Origin: DATKHR01 sp036557365
Lineage (GTDB): Bacteria > Acidobacteriota > Vicinamibacteria > Vicinamibacterales > CAVVIG01
Length of the DNA stretch: 64,000 nt
Reading direction: 5' to 3'
Assembly: GCA_036557365.1 (NCBI GenBank)
Contig: DATBHR010000083.1
Location: 1 to 64,000 of the forward strand
Made by a program: the position numbers and the translations under genes. This document shows positions 34,432 through 43,478 of this stretch, piece by piece (within the stretch, counting starts at the first letter, position 1; each line of letters opens with the position of its first letter). The notes under the pieces are model-generated. The model ran no database searches and was not told the origin of the DNA. It saw nothing but the letters and a program-made list of their open reading frames with translations.

Positions 34432-36879
34432 TTATGACGCGGGGATCGTCCATCGAACTAGAAGAACTGTCAGCGCGAGCGAGACGAACAGCATCCCTCG
34501 CGATCTTCTGATCAGCCATTCGACGAACCGCGAAGCCCGTCCGATCTCGACCGGCTCGCGAAACGCAAACCATGAGTCGGCCGCCTGATCGATCGCGACA
34601 ATTGTAAAAGGGCCGGCCGGGCAGCGAAGAATAACATCCGCCCATTGCTCCCCCGCGAGCACTGAGGGGCTAATCGCGCGGTCCCTGGTACCCTGTTCAC
34701 GGAGCGCCAGATACTGGTCGGGCCAGCCGAGGTAACCCGCAACTTCAAAGCGAAGTTGCGACGTCGAGTTGCACCGCAACGGCTCGCTTTCGAAGCGCCC
34801 CACGACGGTGCGCTTCCCCTCGTCTCCAAGAGACCACCACGCTCTGGACAACACATCGTATGGCAGGCCCCGATCAGGCGCCTGCAGGACGAACGCATCG
34901 TTCGTCACCGTCCGCGGCTCGACGCGAAGAGGCGCGCGAACCGCCGGAGGCAGAATCCCTCGAATGTAATCGTCCTGTAAGACCGTCGTCAGCCGTGTCG
35001 GGTCCGGGTATGGTAACTGAACGAGAGGAGCCTGTTTGAGGAAATTGCTTACATCGCCGCTGGCAATGACTGTGCGAACGGACGTGACCTGGTTCGCAAA
35101 CCATTGACGCCACGTCGTCAGGTCGTTCAGAGTCCTCACGACCGATGTGTCCACGCCGACACTCACCCAGACAAGCCACACAGCAGTGGTTGCCCGAAGC
35201 ATGGGTCGAACCAGCGCCCGCCCGGGCGCGCGATCCATCGCAGCCACGACGGCCATGGCGTTCGCAACAAATCCGAGGCTGAGATAGTCCAGATATCTGG
35301 GTGAAGGGACTGGAGAGGCTCCCCTTCCATATGCGATCGCGACTGCGTGAAGAGCCACCCAGATAACGAGCCCGATGACGAGGCGCTCCACTACCGTTGT
35401 GGCGCCGCGCCGAAGAATCACGGAGATCAGCAGCCAGGCGACCGGCACCCACATTACAAGGCTTGGCCACCAATCGTACACACGTGGCCACGACAGATAG
35501 TGCGCGACAGCAACTGCAAATGCGCCGACGGTCTGGACCGCGAGTTGGGCATGCCCCGGAACAGGCGGTGGCCTGGTTGCAAGGCTTAAGGCGACGAGCG
35601 ATCCTCCGACGACGAGATTTGCGACCAGCTCGCGCCAGCTCTGACGGGCACCAATCCATTTCAAGATCGCCATCCCCATGATGGCCACAGGCACGGCAAT
35701 CCCGCTCCCGAATGACACAAGCGCGCACGCGGCGCACCCCCACCCAAGGAACCAGCCGGCCGTTCGCCACGTCGAGAGCGCAACCAATGACATGGCGAGA
35801 ACGGAAAACATCACCACGAGATAGGCGGCGGACTGAATCGCGAGCAGAACGTTCTCCCACGCGATCGGCGGCGCAAAAGCCAACACGCCGATCAATACAA
35901 GGAGATCCAGACGACGTCGTTGACATGAGAACCAGAGCGTTGCCACCAACACGACTGCCGTGAACGCATGCAGGCCTGCATCTGCTACCTGTTGCAGCCG
36001 CGGATCCCATTGACCGTTCATCGTCAACAAATCGAGCGCAAGCAGTCGGGTAAAGAAAATGCGATGCTCATTCGCCGAACTGAACATCATGCGCCAGGTG
36101 AGGCCGCCCTCGTGATACGGCACGTACAGCGTCCTGGCTTCGAGATCCCACTGATCCCAAAAGGGAACGTTCACCGGATTTTGCCGGAGCAGGAGCAGAC
36201 TGGCTGAAAAGACGACCAGGAAGAGAGCCGCCAGCCATGCGCCGATTTGCCAACGTGACAGCCCGACATCAGCATCGCGGCCGAACACCCGACGGCCGAT
36301 TGAGACGATGCACCCGAGCATCAACGCGACCATGATCGCGGTGGCAACACCAAGTGAAAACGGAGTGACGATGGACACGAGGCCGCTCATGCCGTCGTGG
36401 TTCACAGGGAGGGGTATGAGCAGCGATGCGCCAACAGCCCCTGGAGTCGTCACGAGGTGTGTTACGTCCCCGTCGCGAGCGATCGAGGCAATTTCGTTGA
36501 ACGGGTGCCACCGCTTCGGGTCAAGGACCGCGGCTTGCCGGCCGTCAGCGTCGCGCAGACGTATCGTTCGGATCCATGCGTCGCCAGGGCCGTTCATCGG
36601 ATCGAAACGAAGCCACCGCGCGCTGTGACGCGGCATCCCGAAGCGCACTTGCTGAAAGCCTTCGGTCTGCTGGAGTGGAACACGAGCGGACCGCGTTTCG
36701 GAGAAGTCGACGTCATCCGACCATGAGATCTGGGCGGCTGTACCAGCGGATACGCGAAGATCGACATCAACAAACTGTGCTGAAGGGCTACCGGCGTGCA
36801 GGCCCGATGAGATCAGCAGGGCCAGCATGGCGATTGCGGCCACGGCGCTTCCAACGAGCCATCGTTGACGAACGCTCAT
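34432..36879 (-). CDS. Large polytopic membrane protein, putative GT-C-type glycosyltransferase
   Basis: 815 residues from ATG 36879 (MSVRQRWLVG), since the longer open frame upstream runs into the GT2 gene. One N-terminal helix (about 8-27) is followed by a ~130-residue extracytoplasmic domain, then roughly ten helices between 150 and 560, a second soluble part, and a last helix near the end. The loop NVPFWDQWDLEARTLY followed by FSSANEHRIFFTRLLAL is characteristic of an uncharacterised GT-C-like family. It lies 34 bases upstream of the GtrB-like gene, so it may use the polyprenyl-phosphate sugar made there. Activity is unproven. Confidence 0.65.
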   Translation of the reverse strand: MSVRQRWLVGSAVAAIAMLALLISSGLHAGSPSAQFVDVDLRVSAGTAAQISWSDDVDFSETRSARVPLQQTEGFQQVRFGMPRHSARWLRFDPMNGPGDAWIRTIRLRDADGRQAAVLDPKRWHPFNEIASIARDGDVTHLVTTPGAVGASLLIPLPVNHDGMSGLVSIVTPFSLGVATAIMVALMLGCIVSIGRRVFGRDADVGLSRWQIGAWLAALFLVVFSASLLLLRQNPVNVPFWDQWDLEARTLYVPYHEGGLTWRMMFSSANEHRIFFTRLLALDLLTMNGQWDPRLQQVADAGLHAFTAVVLVATLWFSCQRRRLDLLVLIGVLAFAPPIAWENVLLAIQSAAYLVVMFSVLAMSLVALSTWRTAGWFLGWGCAACALVSFGSGIAVPVAIMGMAILKWIGARQSWRELVANLVVGGSLVALSLATRPPPVPGHAQLAVQTVGAFAVAVAHYLSWPRVYDWWPSLVMWVPVAWLLISVILRRGATTVVERLVIGLVIWVALHAVAIAYGRGASPVPSPRYLDYLSLGFVANAMAVVAAMDRAPGRALVRPMLRATTAVWLVWVSVGVDTSVVRTLNDLTTWRQWFANQVTSVRTVIASGDVSNFLKQAPLVQLPYPDPTRLTTVLQDDYIRGILPPAVRAPLRVEPRTVTNDAFVLQAPDRGLPYDVLSRAWWSLGDEGKRTVVGRFESEPLRCNSTSQLRFEVAGYLGWPDQYLALREQGTRDRAISPSVLAGEQWADVILRCPAGPFTIVAIDQAADSWFAFREPVEIGRASRFVEWLIRRSRGMLFVSLALTVLLVRWTIPAS

Positions 36880-36914
36880 GCGCTCATACCGGGCATCTGC
36901 TCTTGGCACCTGCG

Positions 36915-37796
36915 TCAGTGCGTCCCGAGTCGCGCACGGCGGATCTGGATCTGCGCCAGGCGGATGCCGAGACGCACGTGCAGCGCAAGATACACCAATG
37001 GCGCGATGAGGCGCCTGGCCGGCGTGGCGTGCGTCCAGAAGTACGTGAACGCGCTCTTGTGGAAGGCGATTGCTGACTGAATCTCGGCACGTTGACTGCT
37101 GCGACCAGTGAAGTGTGTTACCTGAACGTTCGGGTTGTAGAACGTAAGCCAGCCCTTCTGCCGGAGCCGATGGCAAAGGTCGGCATCCTCCCAGTACAAA
37201 AAGAATCGTTCGTCCATGCCGCCGACCTCCTCGAACGCGATGCGCCTCACCATCATGCAGGCGCCGGAGACCCAATCACATGCCATGGGCTCGTGCGGAA
37301 GACTCTGCGCAACCAGATTGCGGCGCGACCATCGATTGGTCGGCCAGACACGCGTCAGCCACGCAGTTCGTCCCGCAAATCCGGTGCTGGCGTCTGGAAA
37401 GCTCCGGGCGGATTGCTGGACGGAGCCGTCGGCTTCGTGGATGCGTGCACCGCAGACGCCCACATCTCTGTGTTCGTCAAGCCAAGTGGCGAGTCCATGC
37501 GCAACGTCTTCGTCGACGGTGCAGTCAGGGTTCAACAGCAACAGATAGGTTCCGCCGGCCGCGTGCGCAGCGCGATTGACCCCGTTGGCAAATCCGGGGT
37601 TGCTACGTACCTCAATCAGATGAATCGATGGGAATTCGCGGCGCACCGCTGCCGCAGCGGCAGGGTCGGCCAGATGATCGACCACGACGACCTCGACGTC
37701 TTCAGTCGGAAACCGGACGAGCGACTGGAGGCAGGAGGTCAGCTCCGCGTAGGTTTGATAGTTGACGATCAAGACGGAGACGGCAACGCGACGCAC
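36915..37796 (-). CDS. Rhamnosyltransferase-like family 2 glycosyltransferase
   Basis: 293 residues from GTG 37796. Motifs: VSVLIVNYQTYAEL, VEVVVVDHLADPAAA, SNPGFANGVNRAA, LLLLNPDCTVDEDV (NPD at the DxD position), WVSGACMMVRR, GGMDERFFLYWEDADLCHRLRQKG and WLTFYNP. This is the WbbL-like group that often moves rhamnose to a growing polysaccharide. It heads the operon 37796-32635 and is divergent from the GT4 gene. The C-terminal ~60 residues contain hydrophobic stretches that may lie at the membrane. Confidence 0.85.
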   Translation of the reverse strand: MRRVAVSVLIVNYQTYAELTSCLQSLVRFPTEDVEVVVVDHLADPAAAAAVRREFPSIHLIEVRSNPGFANGVNRAAHAAGGTYLLLLNPDCTVDEDVAHGLATWLDEHRDVGVCGARIHEADGSVQQSARSFPDASTGFAGRTAWLTRVWPTNRWSRRNLVAQSLPHEPMACDWVSGACMMVRRIAFEEVGGMDERFFLYWEDADLCHRLRQKGWLTFYNPNVQVTHFTGRSSQRAEIQSAIAFHKSAFTYFWTHATPARRLIAPLVYLALHVRLGIRLAQIQIRRARLGTH

Positions 37797-37858
37797 GTAA
37801 CGGAAGGAAATTGTCTCACGCCTTCACGAACTTTCGGCCGCCTGCAATACTATTGGGC

Positions 37859-39355
37859 GTGTCGCACAGCGCGCGGTCGCGCGTCCTCGTCGTCACGCAC
37901 GAGCCGCTTCGTCAGAACCTCTCCGGCCCTGGTATCCGGGCGCTCGAGATGGGCCGTGCCTTGTCGGAGCGGCACGCCGTCACCGTCGCGACGCCGTTTC
38001 CGCCGGAAATCACCGACGCTCGCTGCACGTTCGCGGGTTACTCGGTCGACCGGCCCGCCTCCATGTATACGCTCGCCGAGCAGGCCGATGTCGTCGTGCT
38101 GCAGGGATACACACTCGCCAACTTCCCGCTGCTTGCGACGTTGAACGTTCCCCTCGTCGTCGACCTGTACTGCCCGTTCACGATCGAGCATCTCGAGATG
38201 CTCACGAGCCGTCCTGATCAAACCGACGGGGACATTCAAGCCGGCGACGCTGCTGTCTCCAACGTGCTGGCGGTTCAGAACATGCAGCTCGCCGTGGGCG
38301 ACTTCTTCATCTGCGCGTCCGAGCGGCAGCGCGATTTCTGGCTGGGCGGGTTGCAAACCGCGAATCGGATCAACCTGCGAACGTACCGGGCCGATCCAAC
38401 GCTTCGCACGCTCATCGACGTCGTGCCGTTCGGACTCCCCGAGGGTCTTCAAGATCACCAGCCGGACGGGCGAATGCCGCAAGGCGCGGAAGCCAACGTA
38501 CTCAAAGGAGTACGGCCCGGCTTCCATGCGGACGACCATGTCCTGCTCTGGGGCGGGTCGATTCTGGACTGGCAGGACCCGCAGACGCTCGTGCGCGCGG
38601 TTGCATCGCTGGCGGCGCGACGTGATGACGTCAAGCTGTTCTTCATGGGAACACGGCACCCGAACCCGCAGGTCGCGCCAATGCGCGCCGTGCCGGAAAC
38701 CATCGCGCTGGCGCGCGAGCTGGGCGTACTCGACACTCAGGTGTTCTTCAACGATTGGGTCCCGTACGCAGATCGCTGGCGGTACTTGAAGGAAGCCGAC
38801 CTGGGCTGCAGCACGCATCGTCAGCACCTCGAAACGCGCCTCTCATTCCGTACCCGGATGTTGGACTATGTCTGGGCGGGTCTGCCGATCGTCTGCAGCG
38901 ACGGTGATGTGTTTGCCTCTCTGGTCGCCGAAAGAGGTCTCGGCATCGTCGTTCCTCCTGGCGATGTCGATGCCCTCGCAACCGGGATCGAGCGACTGCT
39001 TGATGACAAAGACGAAAGGATGCGCTGCCGCGAACGCCTGCTCGAGACTGCCGTGGAATTTCGCTGGCGTCAGGTCGTGGCGCCGCTCGCGCGATTCTGC
39101 GACGCCCCGCGATTCGCGGCGGACCGCCAGTTCGCACGGTCGAGCCGGGCATGGACGCGACGCCGCTTCAGGCTGACGAACTGGGCCAAGCGCACTATTC
39201 TCTCAACGGGCATCTCGAGGCGGCGGATTGAGCAACTCAAGAGATTCCCGCCCGTTCGCCTGTTGATGAATTGGCACTACAGGGCGCTGTTCTCCCAGTC
39301 CACGCAGACGGAAAGGCGCGCAGATGGCGGAGGATCTAGTGGGCGTTCGTCGTAA
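37859..39355 (+). CDS. GT4-family glycosyltransferase
   Basis: 498 residues from GTG 37859; an ATG-free extension to 37811 is possible. The start is preferred because the Rossmann strand RVLVVTHEP follows closely and a TACTAT box ends five bases upstream. N-lobe: GPGIRALEMGRALSERH, VVVLQGYTLANFP. C-lobe: LLWGGSILDWQDPQTLVRAVASL, FFNDWVPYADRW, SFRTRMLDYVWAGLPIVCSDGD and GIVVPPGDVDALATGI, the usual nucleotide-sugar binding stretch of GT-B enzymes. The final ~80 residues are basic with amphipathic segments, suitable for membrane association. It probably acts on the cytoplasmic face on lipid-linked glycan. Confidence 0.85.
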   Translation: MSHSARSRVLVVTHEPLRQNLSGPGIRALEMGRALSERHAVTVATPFPPEITDARCTFAGYSVDRPASMYTLAEQADVVVLQGYTLANFPLLATLNVPLVVDLYCPFTIEHLEMLTSRPDQTDGDIQAGDAAVSNVLAVQNMQLAVGDFFICASERQRDFWLGGLQTANRINLRTYRADPTLRTLIDVVPFGLPEGLQDHQPDGRMPQGAEANVLKGVRPGFHADDHVLLWGGSILDWQDPQTLVRAVASLAARRDDVKLFFMGTRHPNPQVAPMRAVPETIALARELGVLDTQVFFNDWVPYADRWRYLKEADLGCSTHRQHLETRLSFRTRMLDYVWAGLPIVCSDGDVFASLVAERGLGIVVPPGDVDALATGIERLLDDKDERMRCRERLLETAVEFRWRQVVAPLARFCDAPRFAADRQFARSSRAWTRRRFRLTNWAKRTILSTGISRRRIEQLKRFPPVRLLMNWHYRALFSQSTQTERRADGGGSSGRSS

Positions 39356-39406
39356 CTGCGACGCGATTCGAGACTGACGGTCACGCGCCGGAACGGTCCC
39401 GCACAA

Positions 39407-40213
39407 TCAGCATGTCTTCCGCAGGATGACCAGCGTCTCGAAGCCGTTCCTGAGAAACAACTCGAGCTCGAATCCGACATAGTCGTGCAGTGCGGCAACG
39501 AGGTCTGCGAGTTCCTTGGCGGTCCACACGTGGAAGTGAATGCTGTAGTCCATGTCGAGGAGGTGTCGAACTTGCGCGTCGACTTGCCCCTCGTCGGTGC
39601 ATTTGTTGACCAGCCGCACCCACTCATCGAAATGTTGATGTTTGGACCATGCCGGGCCGTCGACATAGTCGCGAATCACGTGCTCGATCGGAGTACACGG
39701 TCTATCGATGTCAAAGGTGAATCGTTTGTCCGGCACGCCGGCGTAGAGGATGCCGCCTGTCTTGAGCACTCGAAATAGATTCTGAAAGGTCAGGATCGGA
39801 TTCTGGCAATGCTCGATGAAGTGGTTCGCAATGACAAAATCCTGACTGTCGGCGGCAAACGTCGAAAGCCGCTCGCCGTCGTCGATCACGTCGACGTGCA
39901 CGAGAGGCAGGTCGGCCAACTCCTTGTAGTGGGTGCGAAGCTCGTCCGACTGCATGCGATCGACGTATTTCACCCGCGCCGATGACGGGATGCCCAGGGG
40001 CTGGTGCAGCGCTCCGATTTCGATGCCATCCCCGCGCAGGAAAATCGACGCAATCTTCTCGCGCGTCCTTCGGACGTTCTCTTGCGATCCGCCCGGTTCG
40101 AAGACCGGTTCGACGTTCGACTGAAGGCTGTTGGGTTCGACCCGCCGGCGGAACATCGCTATCGTTTGCCGTAACTTTCGCGCGCTCGCTCGAGCGTTAA
40201 GGGGCATATCCAC
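39407..40213 (-). CDS. Class I SAM methyltransferase
   Basis: 268 residues from GTG 40213 (ATG 40207 two codons later is equally good). An N-terminal amphipathic ~45-residue region precedes the core: GDGIEIGALHQPL as motif I, VKYVDRM, FVIANHFIEHCQNPILTFQNLFRVLKTGG and YAGVPDKRFTFDIDR. The GIEIGALHQPL form belongs to a subgroup common in capsule and O-antigen clusters. It is followed on the minus strand by no partner and faces the GT4 gene. Upstream, 40214-40616 holds no gene I can support, only promoter-length sequence for the divergent VCBS gene. Confidence 0.75.
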   Translation of the reverse strand: MDMPLNARASARKLRQTIAMFRRRVEPNSLQSNVEPVFEPGGSQENVRRTREKIASIFLRGDGIEIGALHQPLGIPSSARVKYVDRMQSDELRTHYKELADLPLVHVDVIDDGERLSTFAADSQDFVIANHFIEHCQNPILTFQNLFRVLKTGGILYAGVPDKRFTFDIDRPCTPIEHVIRDYVDGPAWSKHQHFDEWVRLVNKCTDEGQVDAQVRHLLDMDYSIHFHVWTAKELADLVAALHDYVGFELELFLRNGFETLVILRKTC

Positions 40214-40616
40214 GATTCAGCGCGACCTCGTCGCGCGCTCTTCCACCGCTGGAGTAAACCGTCGGGTATTCATCAACGCGACTTAGGCCCGACATGATAC
40301 CTGACGCAGGTGTGCGGGTTGGAGCGGCGGCGTTTCATCGAAAACCGTGATTGAAGGCCCAGCCACGTAATCGACACATCTGTTCGTCATGAAAGAATAC
40401 GAAAAAAGCGCGTTTTCTGGCATCGCATTCAGGTACTCCTCTTGCTGTGTAAACAAGCTCCGCTGTTTGCGTCAATACGAGTGCGACTAGGCTGCAGGCC
40501 TTGACCGGTCTCGGTCTGTCTTGAGCCATTCACCTGTGCCGAGCGGCGATCGCGTCGTGCAGAAGCGATGATTGCGGGCCGATATAGAGAAAAAACACGT
40601 TTTCCTGGGGATTCAC

Positions 40617-42083
40617 ATGTTTCGCACAAGCGGAGCGCTCCTCATCACGCTCGTTGTTGCAATGCCCGCCCAGGCGCAGGTGGGATTCGACGCGATCAAC
40701 CTGTCGCAAGCGACGGTGTATAACTCGCCGACCGACGTCGCGAGCTGGCCGGTCACCCACGCCATCACCGGTCTGCGGTTAGGTTCTGCGGGTCCGAACG
40801 CCGGGGTCACGATTACGTCTGACGCCTTGAGCGTCTGGCCAGACTACTGGCCTCCGGGCTGGAGCGGGCCTCTGCAGTACACCGTTTGGGCGGTCGTGAA
40901 TGTCAACGGTCATTGGTACACATCCGGGTTCATTCAGATGTGGCGGGGACGAGGCGCGACTGGAGCGCCCATCATTTCCGAGTTTGCGCTCAACTGGGCG
41001 TACGATTCGCGGTGGGGGCCTATGGCGGGTCACCACCCCGCTCCAGGCGAACTCATGGGGTTCTTCATCACCGCCGGCAATGCGCGCGGCGTGGGCTCGG
41101 TGACGTCGCTGCGCGAGCGATCGAACGTCGTCCTCGTGTCATTGCCCGCGAACGACACCGGCACGTTTACGTTCTCGACGCAAATGACCGCCGGCGTCAT
41201 GGGCGACGCCGACGGCGACGGAAAGTCTGAACTGGCCGTGTTTCGGCCGTCGAACGGCGCGTGGTATATCGGTTCCTCGGCTACGAACTATGCGAATTCC
41301 GCGACCACAGGCTGGGGGATGGCTGGCGACATCCCGGTCGTAGGCGACTTCGACGGGGATCATCGATCTGATCTGACGGTCTTCCGGCCCTCAACAGGTG
41401 ATTGGTTTTCGCGACTCTCCTCTCTCGGGTACAGCGCGGCGACGCCGTTTTCCACTCGATGGGGAGCACCAGGCGACCAACCGATAGCCGCCGACTTCGA
41501 TGGAGACGGGGTCACGGACCTGACCGTCTACCGGCCGTCCACAGGAGAATGGTGGATACGCCTCTCCTCGACCGGCTTCAGTGCCACGAATTACTGGCGC
41601 TTTCAATGGGGTGTGGCCGGCGATGTGCCGGTCGCCGCTGATTTCGATGGGGACGGTCGAACGGACCTGACGGTCTTCCGCCCGTCGACCGGAGAGTGGT
41701 GGATTCGTCTCTCCTCGTTGTCATATAGCGCGTCAAGCGTCTGGCGCTTCCAGTGGGGCTATCCCGGCGACGTTCCGGTTGCCGGCGACTTCGATCGGGA
41801 CGGCAAGACCGACCTGACCGTCTACCGACCATCGACCGGTGAATGGTTCTCCCGAATGTCGACGTTGACCTGGAGCGCCGCAGCCTACTGGAGGATCGCC
41901 TGGGGCATGCCCGGCGACATACCTGTCGTCGGCGACTTCGACGGAGACAAGGCGACGGATTTCACGGTGTTTCGACCATCGACCGGCGAATGGCTCATTC
42001 GATACTCGTCGCGTGGCTTCTCTGCAGCGAGCTACGGTCGATACGTCTGGGGAATGATCGGAGACGTTCTACCCATCAAGTAA
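40617..42083 (+). CDS. Secreted VCBS/FG-GAP repeat protein
   Basis: 488 residues from ATG 40617. Signal peptide: FRTSGALLITLVVAMPAQA before QVGFDAINLS. A ~190-residue N-terminal domain of unknown family follows (VYNSPTDVASWPVT, WPPGWSGPLQYTVWAVV), then about six 49-residue repeats of the form DFDGDG-x-TDLTVFRPSTGEWWIRLSS..Y..FQWG..GDVPVA, with Asp-rich, calcium-type loops. These fold as beta-propeller-like blades and are exported. It shares this repeat with the proteins at 4063-7782 and 44895-46097. Role is unknown; surface adhesion or matrix is an inference. A strong hairpin follows the stop. Confidence 0.75.
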   Translation: MFRTSGALLITLVVAMPAQAQVGFDAINLSQATVYNSPTDVASWPVTHAITGLRLGSAGPNAGVTITSDALSVWPDYWPPGWSGPLQYTVWAVVNVNGHWYTSGFIQMWRGRGATGAPIISEFALNWAYDSRWGPMAGHHPAPGELMGFFITAGNARGVGSVTSLRERSNVVLVSLPANDTGTFTFSTQMTAGVMGDADGDGKSELAVFRPSNGAWYIGSSATNYANSATTGWGMAGDIPVVGDFDGDHRSDLTVFRPSTGDWFSRLSSLGYSAATPFSTRWGAPGDQPIAADFDGDGVTDLTVYRPSTGEWWIRLSSTGFSATNYWRFQWGVAGDVPVAADFDGDGRTDLTVFRPSTGEWWIRLSSLSYSASSVWRFQWGYPGDVPVAGDFDRDGKTDLTVYRPSTGEWFSRMSTLTWSAAAYWRIAWGMPGDIPVVGDFDGDKATDFTVFRPSTGEWLIRYSSRGFSAASYGRYVWGMIGDVLPIK

Positions 42084-42086
42084 TTT

Positions 42087-42123
42087 CACAGCAGCCGTCG
42101 CGCACTCTGCGACGGCTGCTGTG
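42087..42123. terminator. Strong bidirectional hairpin terminator
   Basis: A perfect 15-bp stem (42087-42101 with 42109-42123) and a 7-base loop, three bases after the VCBS gene stop and eight bases before the stop of the convergent Wzt gene. Confidence 0.8.
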
Positions 42124-42131
42124 TCCCACCG

Positions 42132-43478
42132 CTAAACAGCACTGCGCCGCGTGATGCGCAGGACCGATTCTCCTGTTTCCGAGAGCGGCGAATCGAGACG
42201 TTCGACGGTTGCGCCGAGGCTTCCACACACTTCTGCGATGAGCCCGTACGGGTAATGGTACGGTTCACGATCCGGATACGTTGTGACACCGCACGCATGA
42301 ACGATCGGGCTGAAATCGGCCGGATTGGTGTTCTCGTACCAGGTTGCGTAGAACTGGCCGGTTGCGCTCAGCCTCGGGAGAACGGTCGCGATGCAACGCG
42401 CAACGCTGTTGAACGGAAGCATCGAAAACAGCGAGCTCGCGATCGCGACGTCGAAGTCACCATTCCCGGCTGATTTGATCAGCTCGTCGAATTCGACGTG
42501 CGTGTAGTGGTGATCCTTCAGGAACGGCACTAGATGACCGTCCGCGCGACTCGTTCCTCCAATGTCCAGGAGGCGATGCTCAGGCAGCAGACCCTGCTCA
42601 CGCAGAAACTGGAACTGTCGCACGCCTCTGTCGTTGAGCTGCAACTCACCTCGGCCAGCCAGTGGCGCAGCGGACATCTCGGCGACCGGCTCGATCGGTG
42701 CCTGCTCGATGATGGTCTGGGTGACGTCGGCAGGCCGCACCGACAGACGCTCATAGAAAGCCAGGCCGCTCTCGAGATCGCCGTCAAACGCGAGCTGGCT
42801 CTGGTCGAGGACGCAAACCCGTCGACACATCGCTCGAATGGCGGCAGGCGCGTGGGATACAAATATGATCGTTTTTCCGGCGTCCATGAAGCGCCTGATC
42901 GTTCCCAGGCACTTCTGCTGGAACTCGGCGTCGCCGACCGCGAAAATCTCATCCAGGAGCAGGATGTCCGGATCGAGGTTCGCGGCGATTGCAAATCCCA
43001 GCCGCATGTACATGCCCGACGAGTAGTTCTTAATCGGCACATCGATGAAGTGGTCCAGCCCTGAGTACTCCACGATGTCGCCGTAGAGTTCTTCAATTGC
43101 CGGTCTGGACAGTCCATGGATCGCAGCGTTGAGGAAGACGTTTTCGCGACCCGTCAGCTCTGGGTGGAAACCAACCCCGAGCTCGATCATCGACGAGATC
43201 TGAGCGTTACGCGCCACCAGCATGCGTCCGGTCGTCGGGCGATGGATTGCAGCGATGAGCTTTAGAAAAGTGCTCTTACCGGATCCGTTTCGCCCGACGA
43301 GGGCAACGGCTTCGCCTCTCTCGATCCGGAGCGAGATATTTCTCAGCGCCCAGAACTCTTCGACCGACTGACGGCCCTGCGGGTGAAACATTCCGAGGAA
43401 ACGAACCTTCAGTTCGTACGATGCATTGTGCCGAAGGAAAAACCGCTTCGAAACGCCGCGGGCGTCGATCACGGCCAT
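42132..43478 (-). CDS. Wzt-like polysaccharide ABC transporter ATPase fused to a methyltransferase-like domain
   Basis: 448 residues from ATG 43478, which shares one base with the stop of the permease gene. Residues 1-245 are an ABC ATPase of the Wzt/TagH type: Walker A GRNGSGKST at 62-70, the AHGLSRP region, signature NYSSGMYMRL at 151-160, Walker B ILLLDE at 172-177 and H-loop SHA at 208-210. After a ~45-residue linker, residues ~295-448 form a methyltransferase-like domain: HRLLDIGGTSRADG, FDVAIASSLFSMLP and a C-terminal SVLRITRRS. In characterised O9a/O8 Wzt proteins this place is held by a carbohydrate-binding domain that reads a methylated chain end. The motif I form (DIGGTS rather than DIGCGxG) leaves catalysis uncertain. 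Energises export of finished glycan. Confidence 0.85.
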   Translation of the reverse strand: MAVIDARGVSKRFFLRHNASYELKVRFLGMFHPQGRQSVEEFWALRNISLRIERGEAVALVGRNGSGKSTFLKLIAAIHRPTTGRMLVARNAQISSMIELGVGFHPELTGRENVFLNAAIHGLSRPAIEELYGDIVEYSGLDHFIDVPIKNYSSGMYMRLGFAIAANLDPDILLLDEIFAVGDAEFQQKCLGTIRRFMDAGKTIIFVSHAPAAIRAMCRRVCVLDQSQLAFDGDLESGLAFYERLSVRPADVTQTIIEQAPIEPVAEMSAAPLAGRGELQLNDRGVRQFQFLREQGLLPEHRLLDIGGTSRADGHLVPFLKDHHYTHVEFDELIKSAGNGDFDVAIASSLFSMLPFNSVARCIATVLPRLSATGQFYATWYENTNPADFSPIVHACGVTTYPDREPYHYPYGLIAEVCGSLGATVERLDSPLSETGESVLRITRRSAV

